A stretch of 64,000 nt of DNA, from positions 186,001 through 250,000 of the forward strand of contig NZ_JAGHZZ010000002.1 of assembly GCF_017745095.1 (NCBI RefSeq), written 5' to 3'. The translations under genes were made by a program, and so were the position numbers. The first letter of the stretch is position 1. Each line of letters starts with the position of its first letter. The notes beneath the pieces are model-generated. The model was not told the DNA's origin. It saw nothing but the letters and a program-made list of their open reading frames with translations, and did no database searches. This stretch comes from Sporocytophaga sp. GTDB taxonomy: Bacteria > Bacteroidota > Bacteroidia > Cytophagales > Cytophagaceae. This document shows, in pieces, positions 25,939-33,840 of the stretch.

Positions 25939-26448
25939 TTAACGACGGAAACTTTCTAAATAAACGACACTTTCATTATCAGAAAAAAATAAAAGCTTGT
26001 ATTCTCCTCCTTGCAGTGTTTGCTCTAACTTTATATCATTCACACCAGCTCTGAATATTCCGTCTGTCCAGAATACCCTTTCCCCTGGTGTGTTATGTAA
26101 TTCAATCTGCAAATAGATTCTTTCATGCAATGTAAACTTTAAATAATCTTCGCCTTTCTTCTGGCGTATTGATACGTAGGAAATTTTCACACCGGCATCA
26201 TAGTTAACGGTATCCGGTATCCAGTTAGTCCAGTCACTCTGAAAATCAAACCGGGAGCTGTCTCCACCTCTTTCGGGAACTACCTCCCAGAAGGGATCTT
26301 TCAAAGTCGGTTCATCGAAATCAAATTCATATTGATCTTGAGCCCAAACACAAGTAACACTTAAACTCCAAAGAGATATTACAAGCAGCCTTAAAATAAA
26401 AAAGGCTCTGCGATGCAGAGCCTTTTCTTCAAAACCTTTCCATTGCAT
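25939..26448 (-). CDS. Small exported protein with a terminator hairpin inside its first codons
   Basis: A 169-residue protein. After about 16 residues a hydrophobic segment (FILRLLVISLWSLSVTCVWAQ) acts as a signal peptide ending at AQ. The mature part contains EPTLKDPFWEVVPERGG and a later DWTNW and PDT, which resemble EPQLLDPFFEVVTYRG, DWTKNAW and ADT near the end of the beta-helix protein encoded just upstream. The two therefore seem to share a module. The only in-frame ATG (26448) lies 11 nt after the upstream stop, and a textbook intrinsic terminator falls at codons 9-17. Either translation prevents the hairpin from forming, or the gene is expressed only when termination fails. Function unknown; no T9SS domain. 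Confidence 0.65.
   Translation of the reverse strand: MQWKGFEEKALHRRAFFILRLLVISLWSLSVTCVWAQDQYEFDFDEPTLKDPFWEVVPERGGDSSRFDFQSDWTNWIPDTVNYDAGVKISYVSIRQKKGEDYLKFTLHERIYLQIELHNTPGERVFWTDGIFRAGVNDIKLEQTLQGGEYKLLFFSDNESVVYLESFRR
26400..26426 (-). terminator. Intrinsic terminator inside the 5' end of the next gene
   Basis: A perfect 12-bp stem, aaaaggctctgc (26400-26411) with gcagagcctttt (26415-26426), closes a 3-nt loop. On the minus strand it is followed by TTTTTTATTTTA. It stands 34 nt after the beta-helix gene stop and within the coding frame of the small exported protein. Confidence 0.85.
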
Positions 26449-26459
26449 TGTTACAAGAA

Positions 26460-28130
26460 TTACTTAGTAACAGATACTTTTACAGTTTGATATTTTTTAC
26501 CCGCTTTAATCTTTACAAAGTAAAGACCAGAATTCAGGTTGGCTGTAGAGAATGCTACTGAGTTCTCACCTTCAGACATAAATCCGTTTGCAAGATCAGC
26601 AACTTTTTCTCCATTACCATTGAAAGCAGCAACTTCAACTTGAGCACCTTCAGCAAGAACGAAAGATACTACAGTAGCATCAACTGTTGGATTTGGAACT
26701 GCAACAGCTCCAAGAGTTGACTCAACTTCCTCAACACCTGAAGTTCTGAAATTTGATGGAGCTGGGCAGTAGTGAGTAGTATCTGCGCAGAAGTTACCCC
26801 AAGCATTTTTAGTCCAGTCAGTTAGGTACATTGCACCTCTATAAGTAACAACTTCGAAGAACGGATCAAGAAGTTGTGGTTCAGTGAATGATCCACCTGA
26901 ATCAAGAGTTGAAGATGGTTTTATACGGAATACAGGAGCATCAGTACATCCGTTAGTACAAGTTTTTCTGTATCCAAGAGAAGCTATACCAGGAAAAGTT
27001 TCGTTTCCTATCTCCTTGCAGGCTACTGCTCCGAACCCTTTGAACCAGTTAGACAATGTAGAAGAACATCCTGCAGGCCAAGTTGCACCACCACCAAGTG
27101 CAAGTGGAGTTGTATTTCCGGCCAATATGTTATGAGCAAAATTTAAAGTGTTATTTACGTTTGCATTATTAACAGTTAACTGGCCATCAAGAAGAAGACC
27201 CGTAGGCCATCCTGCGATAACAGAGTTAAAGATAGAGATAGAAGAATTTCTCCTGATCTGGGCACCGTTTTTGAATTCAGCATGCGCAGTTGCATTACAA
27301 GACAGAGGTCCCATAACTGTATAGTTAGAGAATATAGCTTGAGTCTGAGGAAGATCAGTTGTTCCAGTAGCATTGTTGTCAGACTCGAATCCGTTTGAAC
27401 CAGAAACATCATGATAGTTGTTATCTCTGATAGCAAGACCGAATTGGTTTAATCCTGAGTATCCGAAATCTGTATCAAAATCGTCATCTCTTGTTTTGTA
27501 AGCTACTAGGTATTTAGTGTTAACTGTACCACCGAACCACTCGAAAGCGTCATCGTTAGCATAAGAAACGAAGATATGGTCAATTTTTGTACCTCTACCA
27601 ACAGAAGCAAGTGTTAAGCTGTTGATTTCATTGTTAGCAGAAAAAGCAATACCAGCATACTCGATTCTTGCAAATCTTAAAGTACCGCTGTTATCGTTAG
27701 GATCTGTACCGCCCGCAGTGATAGGAGTACATGGACCTTCTACAGTGAACTCTCCACCAGGCTGGTTGTTAGGAGCTTTACCAGCGATGATGATACCACC
27801 CCAGTCACCTGGTTGTCTTGAACCTACTGGTTGATTAGAAGTGAAAATGATAGGAAGAGTTTCTTGTCCTTGAGCGTTGATTTGAGCTCCCCTTTCGATG
27901 ATCAAAGAACCTTTGGAATCCTTATCACCGAATATTTTAGTACCTGCCTGAATACCTAATCTTGCAGGAGCTTTTACAGTGTAGCAACCTTTTAAAAGAT
28001 AACATTTAGTGCTAACAAGGGTTTTATTTACAGTTTGGTTTCCTTCCAGAACCTCGCAGTTACAAGGGTTCTGAGCAAAAGAAGCAACAGCAGCAAAAAA
28101 TGCTAGCGAGAACGATAATAGTTTTTTCAT
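26460..28130 (-). CDS. Secreted beta-helix-like protein with T9SS sorting domain
   Basis: A 556-residue protein with a Sec signal peptide (MKKLLSFSLAFFAAVASFAQ). A repeat-rich, right-handed beta-helix-like body follows, with phrases such as LGIQAGTKIFGD, GSLIIERGAQINAQG, IIFTSNQPVG, DWGGIIIAGKAP, FARIEYAG, HIFVSYANDDAFEWFGG and DDDFDTDFG. These are typical of a widespread Bacteroidota family often paired with a TonB-dependent receptor. The T9SS type A domain (about 480-556) begins AVPNPTVDATVVSF. The frame extends 14 codons further upstream, but the ATG at 28130 starts the signal peptide and leaves a leader of about 55 nt after the -7. Probably a surface-anchored protein working with the receptor encoded upstream. 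No catalytic residues were identified. Confidence 0.82.
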   Translation of the reverse strand: MKKLLSFSLAFFAAVASFAQNPCNCEVLEGNQTVNKTLVSTKCYLLKGCYTVKAPARLGIQAGTKIFGDKDSKGSLIIERGAQINAQGQETLPIIFTSNQPVGSRQPGDWGGIIIAGKAPNNQPGGEFTVEGPCTPITAGGTDPNDNSGTLRFARIEYAGIAFSANNEINSLTLASVGRGTKIDHIFVSYANDDAFEWFGGTVNTKYLVAYKTRDDDFDTDFGYSGLNQFGLAIRDNNYHDVSGSNGFESDNNATGTTDLPQTQAIFSNYTVMGPLSCNATAHAEFKNGAQIRRNSSISIFNSVIAGWPTGLLLDGQLTVNNANVNNTLNFAHNILAGNTTPLALGGGATWPAGCSSTLSNWFKGFGAVACKEIGNETFPGIASLGYRKTCTNGCTDAPVFRIKPSSTLDSGGSFTEPQLLDPFFEVVTYRGAMYLTDWTKNAWGNFCADTTHYCPAPSNFRTSGVEEVESTLGAVAVPNPTVDATVVSFVLAEGAQVEVAAFNGNGEKVADLANGFMSEGENSVAFSTANLNSGLYFVKIKAGKKYQTVKVSVTK

Positions 28131-28191
28131 GATCTTTTTTTCGTTGAAGAGTTTTGTTAAGGTTAAATGCAACTTGTGGTTTTGATTGCAT

Positions 28192-28237
28192 CAAAGGTAA
28201 GTAGCGATAATTAACTGAAGTTAAACTCAATATTAAT
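28192..28237 (-). promoter_or_regulatory. Pho-box-like repeat promoter of the beta-helix gene
   Basis: On the minus strand, ATTAATA (5' end 28237) and TTTAACT (5' end 28225) are 12 bp apart. The -7 element TACCTTTG (28199-28192) is a perfect TAnnTTTG and starts 26 bp after the last unit start, as at the flippase promoter. This is the weakest of the arrays in unit spacing. Confidence 0.45.
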
Positions 28238-28371
28238 TATCCGTAACATTAAATCAATTATTTGTAAGACCTATTGTGTCACATAAAGAACATTTTGAAT
28301 TAATAGCTAAGACCTGCTTACATAGCAAATTGAATTTTATGTAAACAGGTCTGTCTTATGGTAGCTAAAAT

Positions 28372-31200
28372 CTAAAATACATAGGTTACTCCTAAAGTAT
28401 AATATGTTCCTGTTCTGAATGAAATAAAAAACAAATCGTCTTTCCCGCTCCTATCAAACTTCCCATCATTATTCGAATCTTGCATAAATCTACTTGGAGC
28501 GTTTAAGATATTTTGAATCCCTCCAACAACTGAAAAACTCTTGATTAACTCTTTAGAGAAAGTCAAATCAAGAGAGTGACGAGGAAGTTCGTATACTGGG
28601 TTGAATTGATAATTACCTACCGCAAAAATTCTTCTTCCTATAATATTGTATATAAGTGAAATTTTCGTCTTTAAACTATCATTAGTATAATAAAGACCAG
28701 AATTTATAATATAAGGTGATTGATTTGCCATTGGCCTTTTTGTGTCCTCTGTAGAAGCCCTTGCATCTTCTAAACGTATTTCACTTTTAACAACTGTCAC
28801 ATTAAAATTAAAGCTAAAATCGTCTAGAAAATTCTTTTGATTAAAGAAAGCTCCCAAGTTCTTTCTCACTTCAACTTCTGCTCCATAACTGCTTCCAGAT
28901 ATAGCATTATCAAAAGTATAAATTGGTCCATTTGATCCTGCGTTAACAATTTTCTCTATTGGGTTTACAAATCTTTTATAAAAAAAACCTAATGAATATG
29001 TTTCTCCAGGATTTGGATAAATTTCATACCTGACATCAAAATTATGAATCTTGCAGGTTTTTAAATCAGGACTACCATAAGTTTCTGTACCTGACTCAAA
29101 ATCATAAAATTTCAAAAGTGACAACTCCCTAAACTCAGGTCGGTTCAATGACTTTCCATATCCAAGTCTGATAAGAGTCTTAGATGTAATATTATAAGAA
29201 ATGTTTGCAGAAGGAAGGTAAGAAATCAAAGAAGTATCAAGATTTACTTTCACTAAATTTGTACCATCTCTAAAAGTTTCAAGCAATTGTCGGTAGCTCT
29301 CAACACGAACACCTGATACAATGTTCAATTTTTTAGTTATTGGAAGAGTGAAGCTGATATAACCTGCACGTATATTGGCCCCCGCGCTATATCTGTCATT
29401 CGGTCCTGTCACCTCTCCGTAATAAAGGGCAGTATCTGCCTGGAAATTTTTTTCTTTAAAGACTTCCTCAAGTGGTAGACCAGAATAGTAATTGATATAT
29501 TGGTCCTTTGTAAAAATACCGATGCTCCTAACCTGTGTTTTTCTCCGCTTATTTTCAAAATAGAAACCTGCTTTAACTATTGGTTTAAATTCATTAATAG
29601 AGATAAGCTTTTCAATTTCCCCACTAAACATCTTCATATTTTCATCTGTCTTATTGTAAACTCGTCCAAGAGCTTCTTCCAAACCTGGTTGGGACCTAAT
29701 AAGGGTTGCCCAATCTCCCTTAATGCGATTATCGCTATCTTTATCTACAATGAGAGCATATCTTCTGAAATCAGGTTCATCTCTCTTATTTAGAGAATAT
29801 CCTGCTGTCCATCTTACATGAAAAGTATTTATTTCATGACTTCCATTCAGTTGACCTGAATACAAACTTCTGTCAAGGTTTCCTAATCCAAAAATATGCT
29901 GATATGTGTCTGAAGGAAAAGTGCTTGCATAGCCATTAAAATAACCTGATTTCCTCTCATAATAAGTTGATGACTGTATATGACTAAATAGATTTTTAAA
30001 ATCTAATTTGTGATTACCACCTATAAGAAGAGAAAAATTTTGCATTGCACCTGTCCGAACAGAGTGATCATAAACTTTATCAGAAATAACAAGCCCAGGT
30101 AATGTTGTAATTTTATCAGTAGGAGCTTCTCGGTACACCTTTCTGTAATTCCTTGAATTAGTATAATTAATTGAAGTAATGCTTCCTAAAATGACCTTTG
30201 AAGAAAGGTTAATTCTCCTTGTTGCCATAATATTGATCCTCTGATCAGGCATAGCTATGTTTTTTTCAGGAAACCAATTATTATTAAAGTACTGACTATT
30301 ATTTCTGGAGTCATTATCCTTCGGAAGTATTTCCGGTGTCCCTTTCTTAAACTTATAGGTATTGTCATAGCCCAGCCACGCATTTTTGCCATGCTTTTGC
30401 TCATAAAAGGATTGAAAAGTCGTATTTTGCCTATATGAAGCTGAATAGTTTATTGAAATTGAATTTGTAAGAGGTGCATTCTTCGTATATACTTTCACAA
30501 CACCTCCAGCAAACTCTCCAGGCAATTCAGCGGCAGGTGTCTTATATATCATAATTCTGTCTAATACTCCTGAAGGTAAAATATCAAATGAAAAAGCCCT
30601 AACTTCTGCTTCAGAACTGGGAGCTATAGCATTATTTAACATTACGGTATTGTACCTTTGTCCAATTCCACGAATGATAATAAATCTATCGTCCGCAATA
30701 GTTACTCCAGGTATTCTCCTTGTAATCTCAGCAGCATTCCGGTCTTGTGATTTAGACATTTGCTCCGAAGATATCCCACTCACCACGTTATTCTCCTTCC
30801 TTATCTCATTAACAACAGCTACGTCTGTATGGGTAGTTCTAACCCCCACCACACTTACAGTTTTCAATACCTGTTTCTCTCCTTCAGCTTTATCCTTAGA
30901 AATTGGAAAATCGATTGTAGCAGTTTCTCCAGGCTTCACCACTACATCCGCAAATACCTTCTCACGATATCCTTCAAAGGTTATCTTCAATGCATGAATA
31001 CCTGAATCAATAGGTATCACAAATTTTCCATCAATATCTGTAACTGTACCTTCAGAGCGGCCAACTACTGTGACAACTCCTCCCACAATCACTTCATTAT
31101 TCAATGAATCTTTAACTGTACCCGATATAAAGCCGCCCTGGCCGAAGGAATAAAAAGCAGAAATAAAAAATAAGATGATAAGGTAATATTGCTTGCCCAT
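28372..31200 (-). CDS. TonB-dependent outer-membrane receptor with carboxypeptidase-like N-terminal domain
   Basis: A protein of about 942 residues. The signal peptide (YLIILFFISAFYSFGQ) is followed by a CarboxypepD_reg-like beta-sandwich (about 22-110: GFISGTVKDSLNNEVIVGG, TVTDIDGKFVIPI). A plug domain follows (about 130-250: RRIPGVTIADDRFIIIRGIGQRYNTVMLNNA), then a 22-strand barrel ending in Y-x-L-G-V-T-Y-V-F. SusC-type layout, used to import large or scarce ligands with TonB energy. The frame opens 36 nt earlier (31236), but that ATG would lie upstream of the transcript start expected from the -7 at 31229-31222, so the ATG at 31200 is preferred. The neighbouring beta-helix and PhoX-like genes carry similar promoter arrays. 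The ligand (phosphate ester, metal complex or other) is not known. Confidence 0.9.
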   Translation of the reverse strand: MGKQYYLIILFFISAFYSFGQGGFISGTVKDSLNNEVIVGGVVTVVGRSEGTVTDIDGKFVIPIDSGIHALKITFEGYREKVFADVVVKPGETATIDFPISKDKAEGEKQVLKTVSVVGVRTTHTDVAVVNEIRKENNVVSGISSEQMSKSQDRNAAEITRRIPGVTIADDRFIIIRGIGQRYNTVMLNNAIAPSSEAEVRAFSFDILPSGVLDRIMIYKTPAAELPGEFAGGVVKVYTKNAPLTNSISINYSASYRQNTTFQSFYEQKHGKNAWLGYDNTYKFKKGTPEILPKDNDSRNNSQYFNNNWFPEKNIAMPDQRINIMATRRINLSSKVILGSITSINYTNSRNYRKVYREAPTDKITTLPGLVISDKVYDHSVRTGAMQNFSLLIGGNHKLDFKNLFSHIQSSTYYERKSGYFNGYASTFPSDTYQHIFGLGNLDRSLYSGQLNGSHEINTFHVRWTAGYSLNKRDEPDFRRYALIVDKDSDNRIKGDWATLIRSQPGLEEALGRVYNKTDENMKMFSGEIEKLISINEFKPIVKAGFYFENKRRKTQVRSIGIFTKDQYINYYSGLPLEEVFKEKNFQADTALYYGEVTGPNDRYSAGANIRAGYISFTLPITKKLNIVSGVRVESYRQLLETFRDGTNLVKVNLDTSLISYLPSANISYNITSKTLIRLGYGKSLNRPEFRELSLLKFYDFESGTETYGSPDLKTCKIHNFDVRYEIYPNPGETYSLGFFYKRFVNPIEKIVNAGSNGPIYTFDNAISGSSYGAEVEVRKNLGAFFNQKNFLDDFSFNFNVTVVKSEIRLEDARASTEDTKRPMANQSPYIINSGLYYTNDSLKTKISLIYNIIGRRIFAVGNYQFNPVYELPRHSLDLTFSKELIKSFSVVGGIQNILNAPSRFMQDSNNDGKFDRSGKDDLFFISFRTGTYYTLGVTYVF

Positions 31201-31221
31201 TTGGTTTAAGAATTTATCGAG

Positions 31222-31289
31222 CAAAGATAAATTCATAGGAGAGTTAAAGTTTCATTATTCTATTTAACAAATTGTTAAGTGTTATTAAA
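31222..31289 (-). promoter_or_regulatory. Pho-box-like repeat promoter of the TonB receptor
   Basis: On the minus strand, TTTAATA (5' end 31289), CTTAACA (31279) and GTTAAAT (31268) are spaced 10 and 11 bp. The -7 element TATCTTTG (31229-31222) starts 39 bp after the last unit start. A degenerate unit could lie in between, since the space equals one extra turn. Confidence 0.55.
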
Positions 31290-31353
31290 CTGAAAATAAA
31301 AATTCAACAACTTAGTTAACCAGAATAATGAAACGAATTACTTAATGATACTT

Positions 31354-31587
31354 TTATTCTTCTGTCAGCTTGCGTAGCTCCTGGCCTAGCTTCTGGATGT
31401 TCCAGAAAATTTTCGCCTCAAGTATTTTATAGTCTGCCTGAGGTATTGATGTAATCTCAGGATAATACTTCACGGCAATTGATTTAACAAGTTCTTCCAA
31501 CTCAGTAGTCAGAAAGTGCAGACGGAAATCACTTATCATTTCCTCATTACAGCTTAATTTTAAGCTCTCAAAAGATTCATTTTCCAT
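31354..31587 (-). CDS. Small hypothetical protein
   Basis: A 77-residue protein, acidic and predicted to be mostly helical (LTTELEELVKSIAVKYYP, ILEAKIFWNIQKLGQELRKL), without signal peptide or membrane segment. It has an ATG and a weak -7-like TATCTTTA about 85 nt upstream on the same strand. It lies in the gap between the TonB receptor and PhoX-like copy 2. No family recognised; its helices suggest a small interacting or regulatory protein, but nothing more can be said. Confidence 0.55.
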   Translation of the reverse strand: MENESFESLKLSCNEEMISDFRLHFLTTELEELVKSIAVKYYPEITSIPQADYKILEAKIFWNIQKLGQELRKLTEE

Positions 31588-31889
31588 TGGTGGTAGTGGT
31601 AAATGGTAAAACCTCTAATTATTAATTAACCTTCTATATATAGATAATCAAAAGAACTAAAAACTGAGTAAAGATATACCTATCTCGTTGACAAAATCAA
31701 TGCCTTAAAAACATTTAATAATCAATTAATAGAAAGCTCTATTACTATGGATTTGACAAACAATGATGACATTATGATTTTAAATTTCACAGCAAATTAA
31801 CATGGAGATAATCTAAATCAACATAACCTTTAACATCACGCTTGCCAAGAGATTTATTAATTCTGCATGAGATGGCGCAGCTAAAAAAC
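31588..31889. other. AT-rich gap upstream of PhoX-like copy 2
   Basis: About 300 bp with no gene seen. It includes the leader of the small minus-strand gene and scattered TTAAC words (for example TTTAACA near 31831) ahead of the phased array at 31890. Nothing else was recognised. Confidence 0.4.
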
Positions 31890-31957
31890 CTTAATTAAAC
31901 TTTAACAAATGTTTAACCAAATATTTCCAAAGTTGGAATAAGTTTTTTCAAGCTTTG
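31890..31957 (+). promoter_or_regulatory. Pho-box-like triple-repeat promoter of PhoX-like copy 2
   Basis: CTTAATT (31890), TTTAACA (31901) and TTTAACC (31912) are spaced exactly 11 bp. The -7-like AAGCTTTG (31950-31957; first base differs from TAnnTTTG) starts 38 bp after the last unit start, as at PhoX-like copy 1. The start codon is 31 bp downstream. Confidence 0.55.
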
Positions 31958-31987
31958 TACTATTAAGAAAACACAAAAAGTAAACCT

Positions 31988-33766
31988 ATGAAAAACGCAT
32001 TTATCACTGCAGCTATGTGTCTTGCATCACTAGGGGCTTTTGCTCAGACTCCTTTTGCTCCTCTAGACACTAACTTCTCTACAACAAAAGTTATCGTGCC
32101 TGCGTCTCCTCTTAAGTATGACGCTTTATTCGTTGGTAATACTGACTATGTACACATCAACGGATTAGATAGTGCTCTTGCAAAACAAAATCATGACTTT
32201 ATAGGCTATGTTCCTTCAGGGAATAACTCTAACAGAGGTTGGATGATAGTAAACCATGAAACCACTGCTAAAAACCCAAAGCTTGGTGATGGTGGCGGAC
32301 AGACATCATTTGAAGTAAGATGGAATGCATCTGCTAAAAAATGGGAAGTACTTCCAAGCATCGCTGGTAAAAAATTCCATAATGTAGATTTCACAGGTGT
32401 AGGCGGAACGCTTAATAACTGCGGAGGAGCGCACACACTTTACGGAACTACATTAACTGCTGAAGAATATCCGCCTGCGGACAACAAAGCACTTTCTTCT
32501 GCTGTATCAGACACTTCTGATTTTACTATCCCTGCAGGAAATGGTCCATACTCCGGAAAAACTATCAAAAAATATCAAAACTATGGATGGATGGTTGAAG
32601 CTAATCCTAAAACTGCAAAAGGAATCAGAAAGTACTACTCAATGGGTAGATATGCTCACGAAGGTGGTTATGTAATGGCTGATGGCAAAACTATTTATCT
32701 GACAGATGACAATACTCCTTCTGTATTCTTCAAATTCGTTGCTAAAAAAGCCAACGATTACCGCACTGGACAACTATATGCCTACAAGCAAGGTGCAAAC
32801 GGAATCGGAGGCTCTTGGATTGCACTTCCTAATCAGCTTGATTCTTTGCTTATCATAAGAGACATTGCCCTGAAAAAAGGTGCTACTTCATTCACAAGAT
32901 TAGAGTGGGTAGAACTTGCAGGAAACGGAAAATTCTATATCACTGAAACTGGAAATGATAATGCTAACCACACTTCTGCAATAGCACTTGGTGGTAACCT
33001 TGCATACCATAATCAAATCCTTGATACTCTGGGAGGGCAAGCTAAAGATTACAAATATGCTGATTACTATGGTCGTGTACTTGAGTTTGATTACACTACA
33101 AATACAATAAGACCATATATAAATGGAGGAAATGGCTCGAACCTTAAGACCAATTTCTCTAACCCTGATGGCCTTGCATCTACTACAATAGATGGTCATC
33201 ATTTCTTAATGATCAATGAAGACTTAAACGGAGCTTCTCAAAACAGAATGCCTGCTGGTCCTAACAATGGAAAAAATATCTGTGAAGTTTATTTCATTGA
33301 ACTTGATAAGACCAACCCTACTGTAGATGATCTTAGCAGATTTATCATAGGACCTGTTGGTGCTGAAACTACCGGAGGTAAATTTACTCCAAACGGGGGC
33401 ACTTATTTTGTAAATATACAGCATCCTTCTTCTACTAACGTTCCTCCATTCAACAATTCAACAACTATTGCAGTAACCGGATTTGTTCAATACATCAAAG
33501 AAAACAAACTTTACAAAGAAACTTTGGAAGCTGCTAAAGTAGGTGATGCTAAAACAACAGAAGAAGATGCTTTCTCAATATATCCTAATCCTGCAGCAAG
33601 AGAACTACATTTCAATAAATCTACGGACATCGCTATCTACGATGCAAGCGGTATGATAGTAAAAGTTGAAAGAAACACTAATATAACTGATATATCAGGA
33701 CTTCAGCCAGGAATATATTTCGTTCAGACAATATCTGGTGAAGTACAGAAACTTGTTATAGAATAA
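31988..33766 (+). CDS. PhoX/DUF839-family secreted protein with T9SS sorting domain (copy 2)
   Basis: A 592-residue protein with a Sec signal peptide (MKNAFITAAMCLASLGAFAQ). The DUF839/PhoX-like body has PASPLKYDALFVG, GWMIVNHETTAKNPKLGDGGG, GGYVMADGKTIYLTDDNTPS and FSNPDGLAS. The T9SS type A domain (about 525-592) begins with FSIYPNPAARELHF. It aligns along the whole length with the product of 23874-25784, but the two differ clearly, so this is an older duplication. NHET and DGGGQTSF resemble the metal-binding part of PhoX, although the residues were not mapped. Likely a surface-attached phosphomonoesterase. It has its own array promoter and a strong terminator behind it. Confidence 0.87.
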   Translation: MKNAFITAAMCLASLGAFAQTPFAPLDTNFSTTKVIVPASPLKYDALFVGNTDYVHINGLDSALAKQNHDFIGYVPSGNNSNRGWMIVNHETTAKNPKLGDGGGQTSFEVRWNASAKKWEVLPSIAGKKFHNVDFTGVGGTLNNCGGAHTLYGTTLTAEEYPPADNKALSSAVSDTSDFTIPAGNGPYSGKTIKKYQNYGWMVEANPKTAKGIRKYYSMGRYAHEGGYVMADGKTIYLTDDNTPSVFFKFVAKKANDYRTGQLYAYKQGANGIGGSWIALPNQLDSLLIIRDIALKKGATSFTRLEWVELAGNGKFYITETGNDNANHTSAIALGGNLAYHNQILDTLGGQAKDYKYADYYGRVLEFDYTTNTIRPYINGGNGSNLKTNFSNPDGLASTTIDGHHFLMINEDLNGASQNRMPAGPNNGKNICEVYFIELDKTNPTVDDLSRFIIGPVGAETTGGKFTPNGGTYFVNIQHPSSTNVPPFNNSTTIAVTGFVQYIKENKLYKETLEAAKVGDAKTTEEDAFSIYPNPAARELHFNKSTDIAIYDASGMIVKVERNTNITDISGLQPGIYFVQTISGEVQKLVIE

Positions 33767-33788
33767 TTTTTTCTAAACCACCTAATTG

Positions 33789-33820
33789 AGATGAAGGAAC
33801 TTTTGTTCCTTCATCTTTTT
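33789..33820 (+). terminator. Intrinsic terminator after PhoX-like copy 2
   Basis: A stem agatgaaggaac (33789-33800) with gttccttcatct (33805-33816) closes a TTTT loop and is followed by a T-rich tract. It stands 23 nt after the stop codon and separates this gene from the peroxidase gene. Confidence 0.85.
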
Positions 33821-33840
33821 GTTTTATAAACTATGTAACT

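Noticed and set aside
28131-28172. 14-codon N-terminal extension of the beta-helix protein
   Set aside because: The signal peptide starts at the ATG at 28130, and the extra residues would spoil it.
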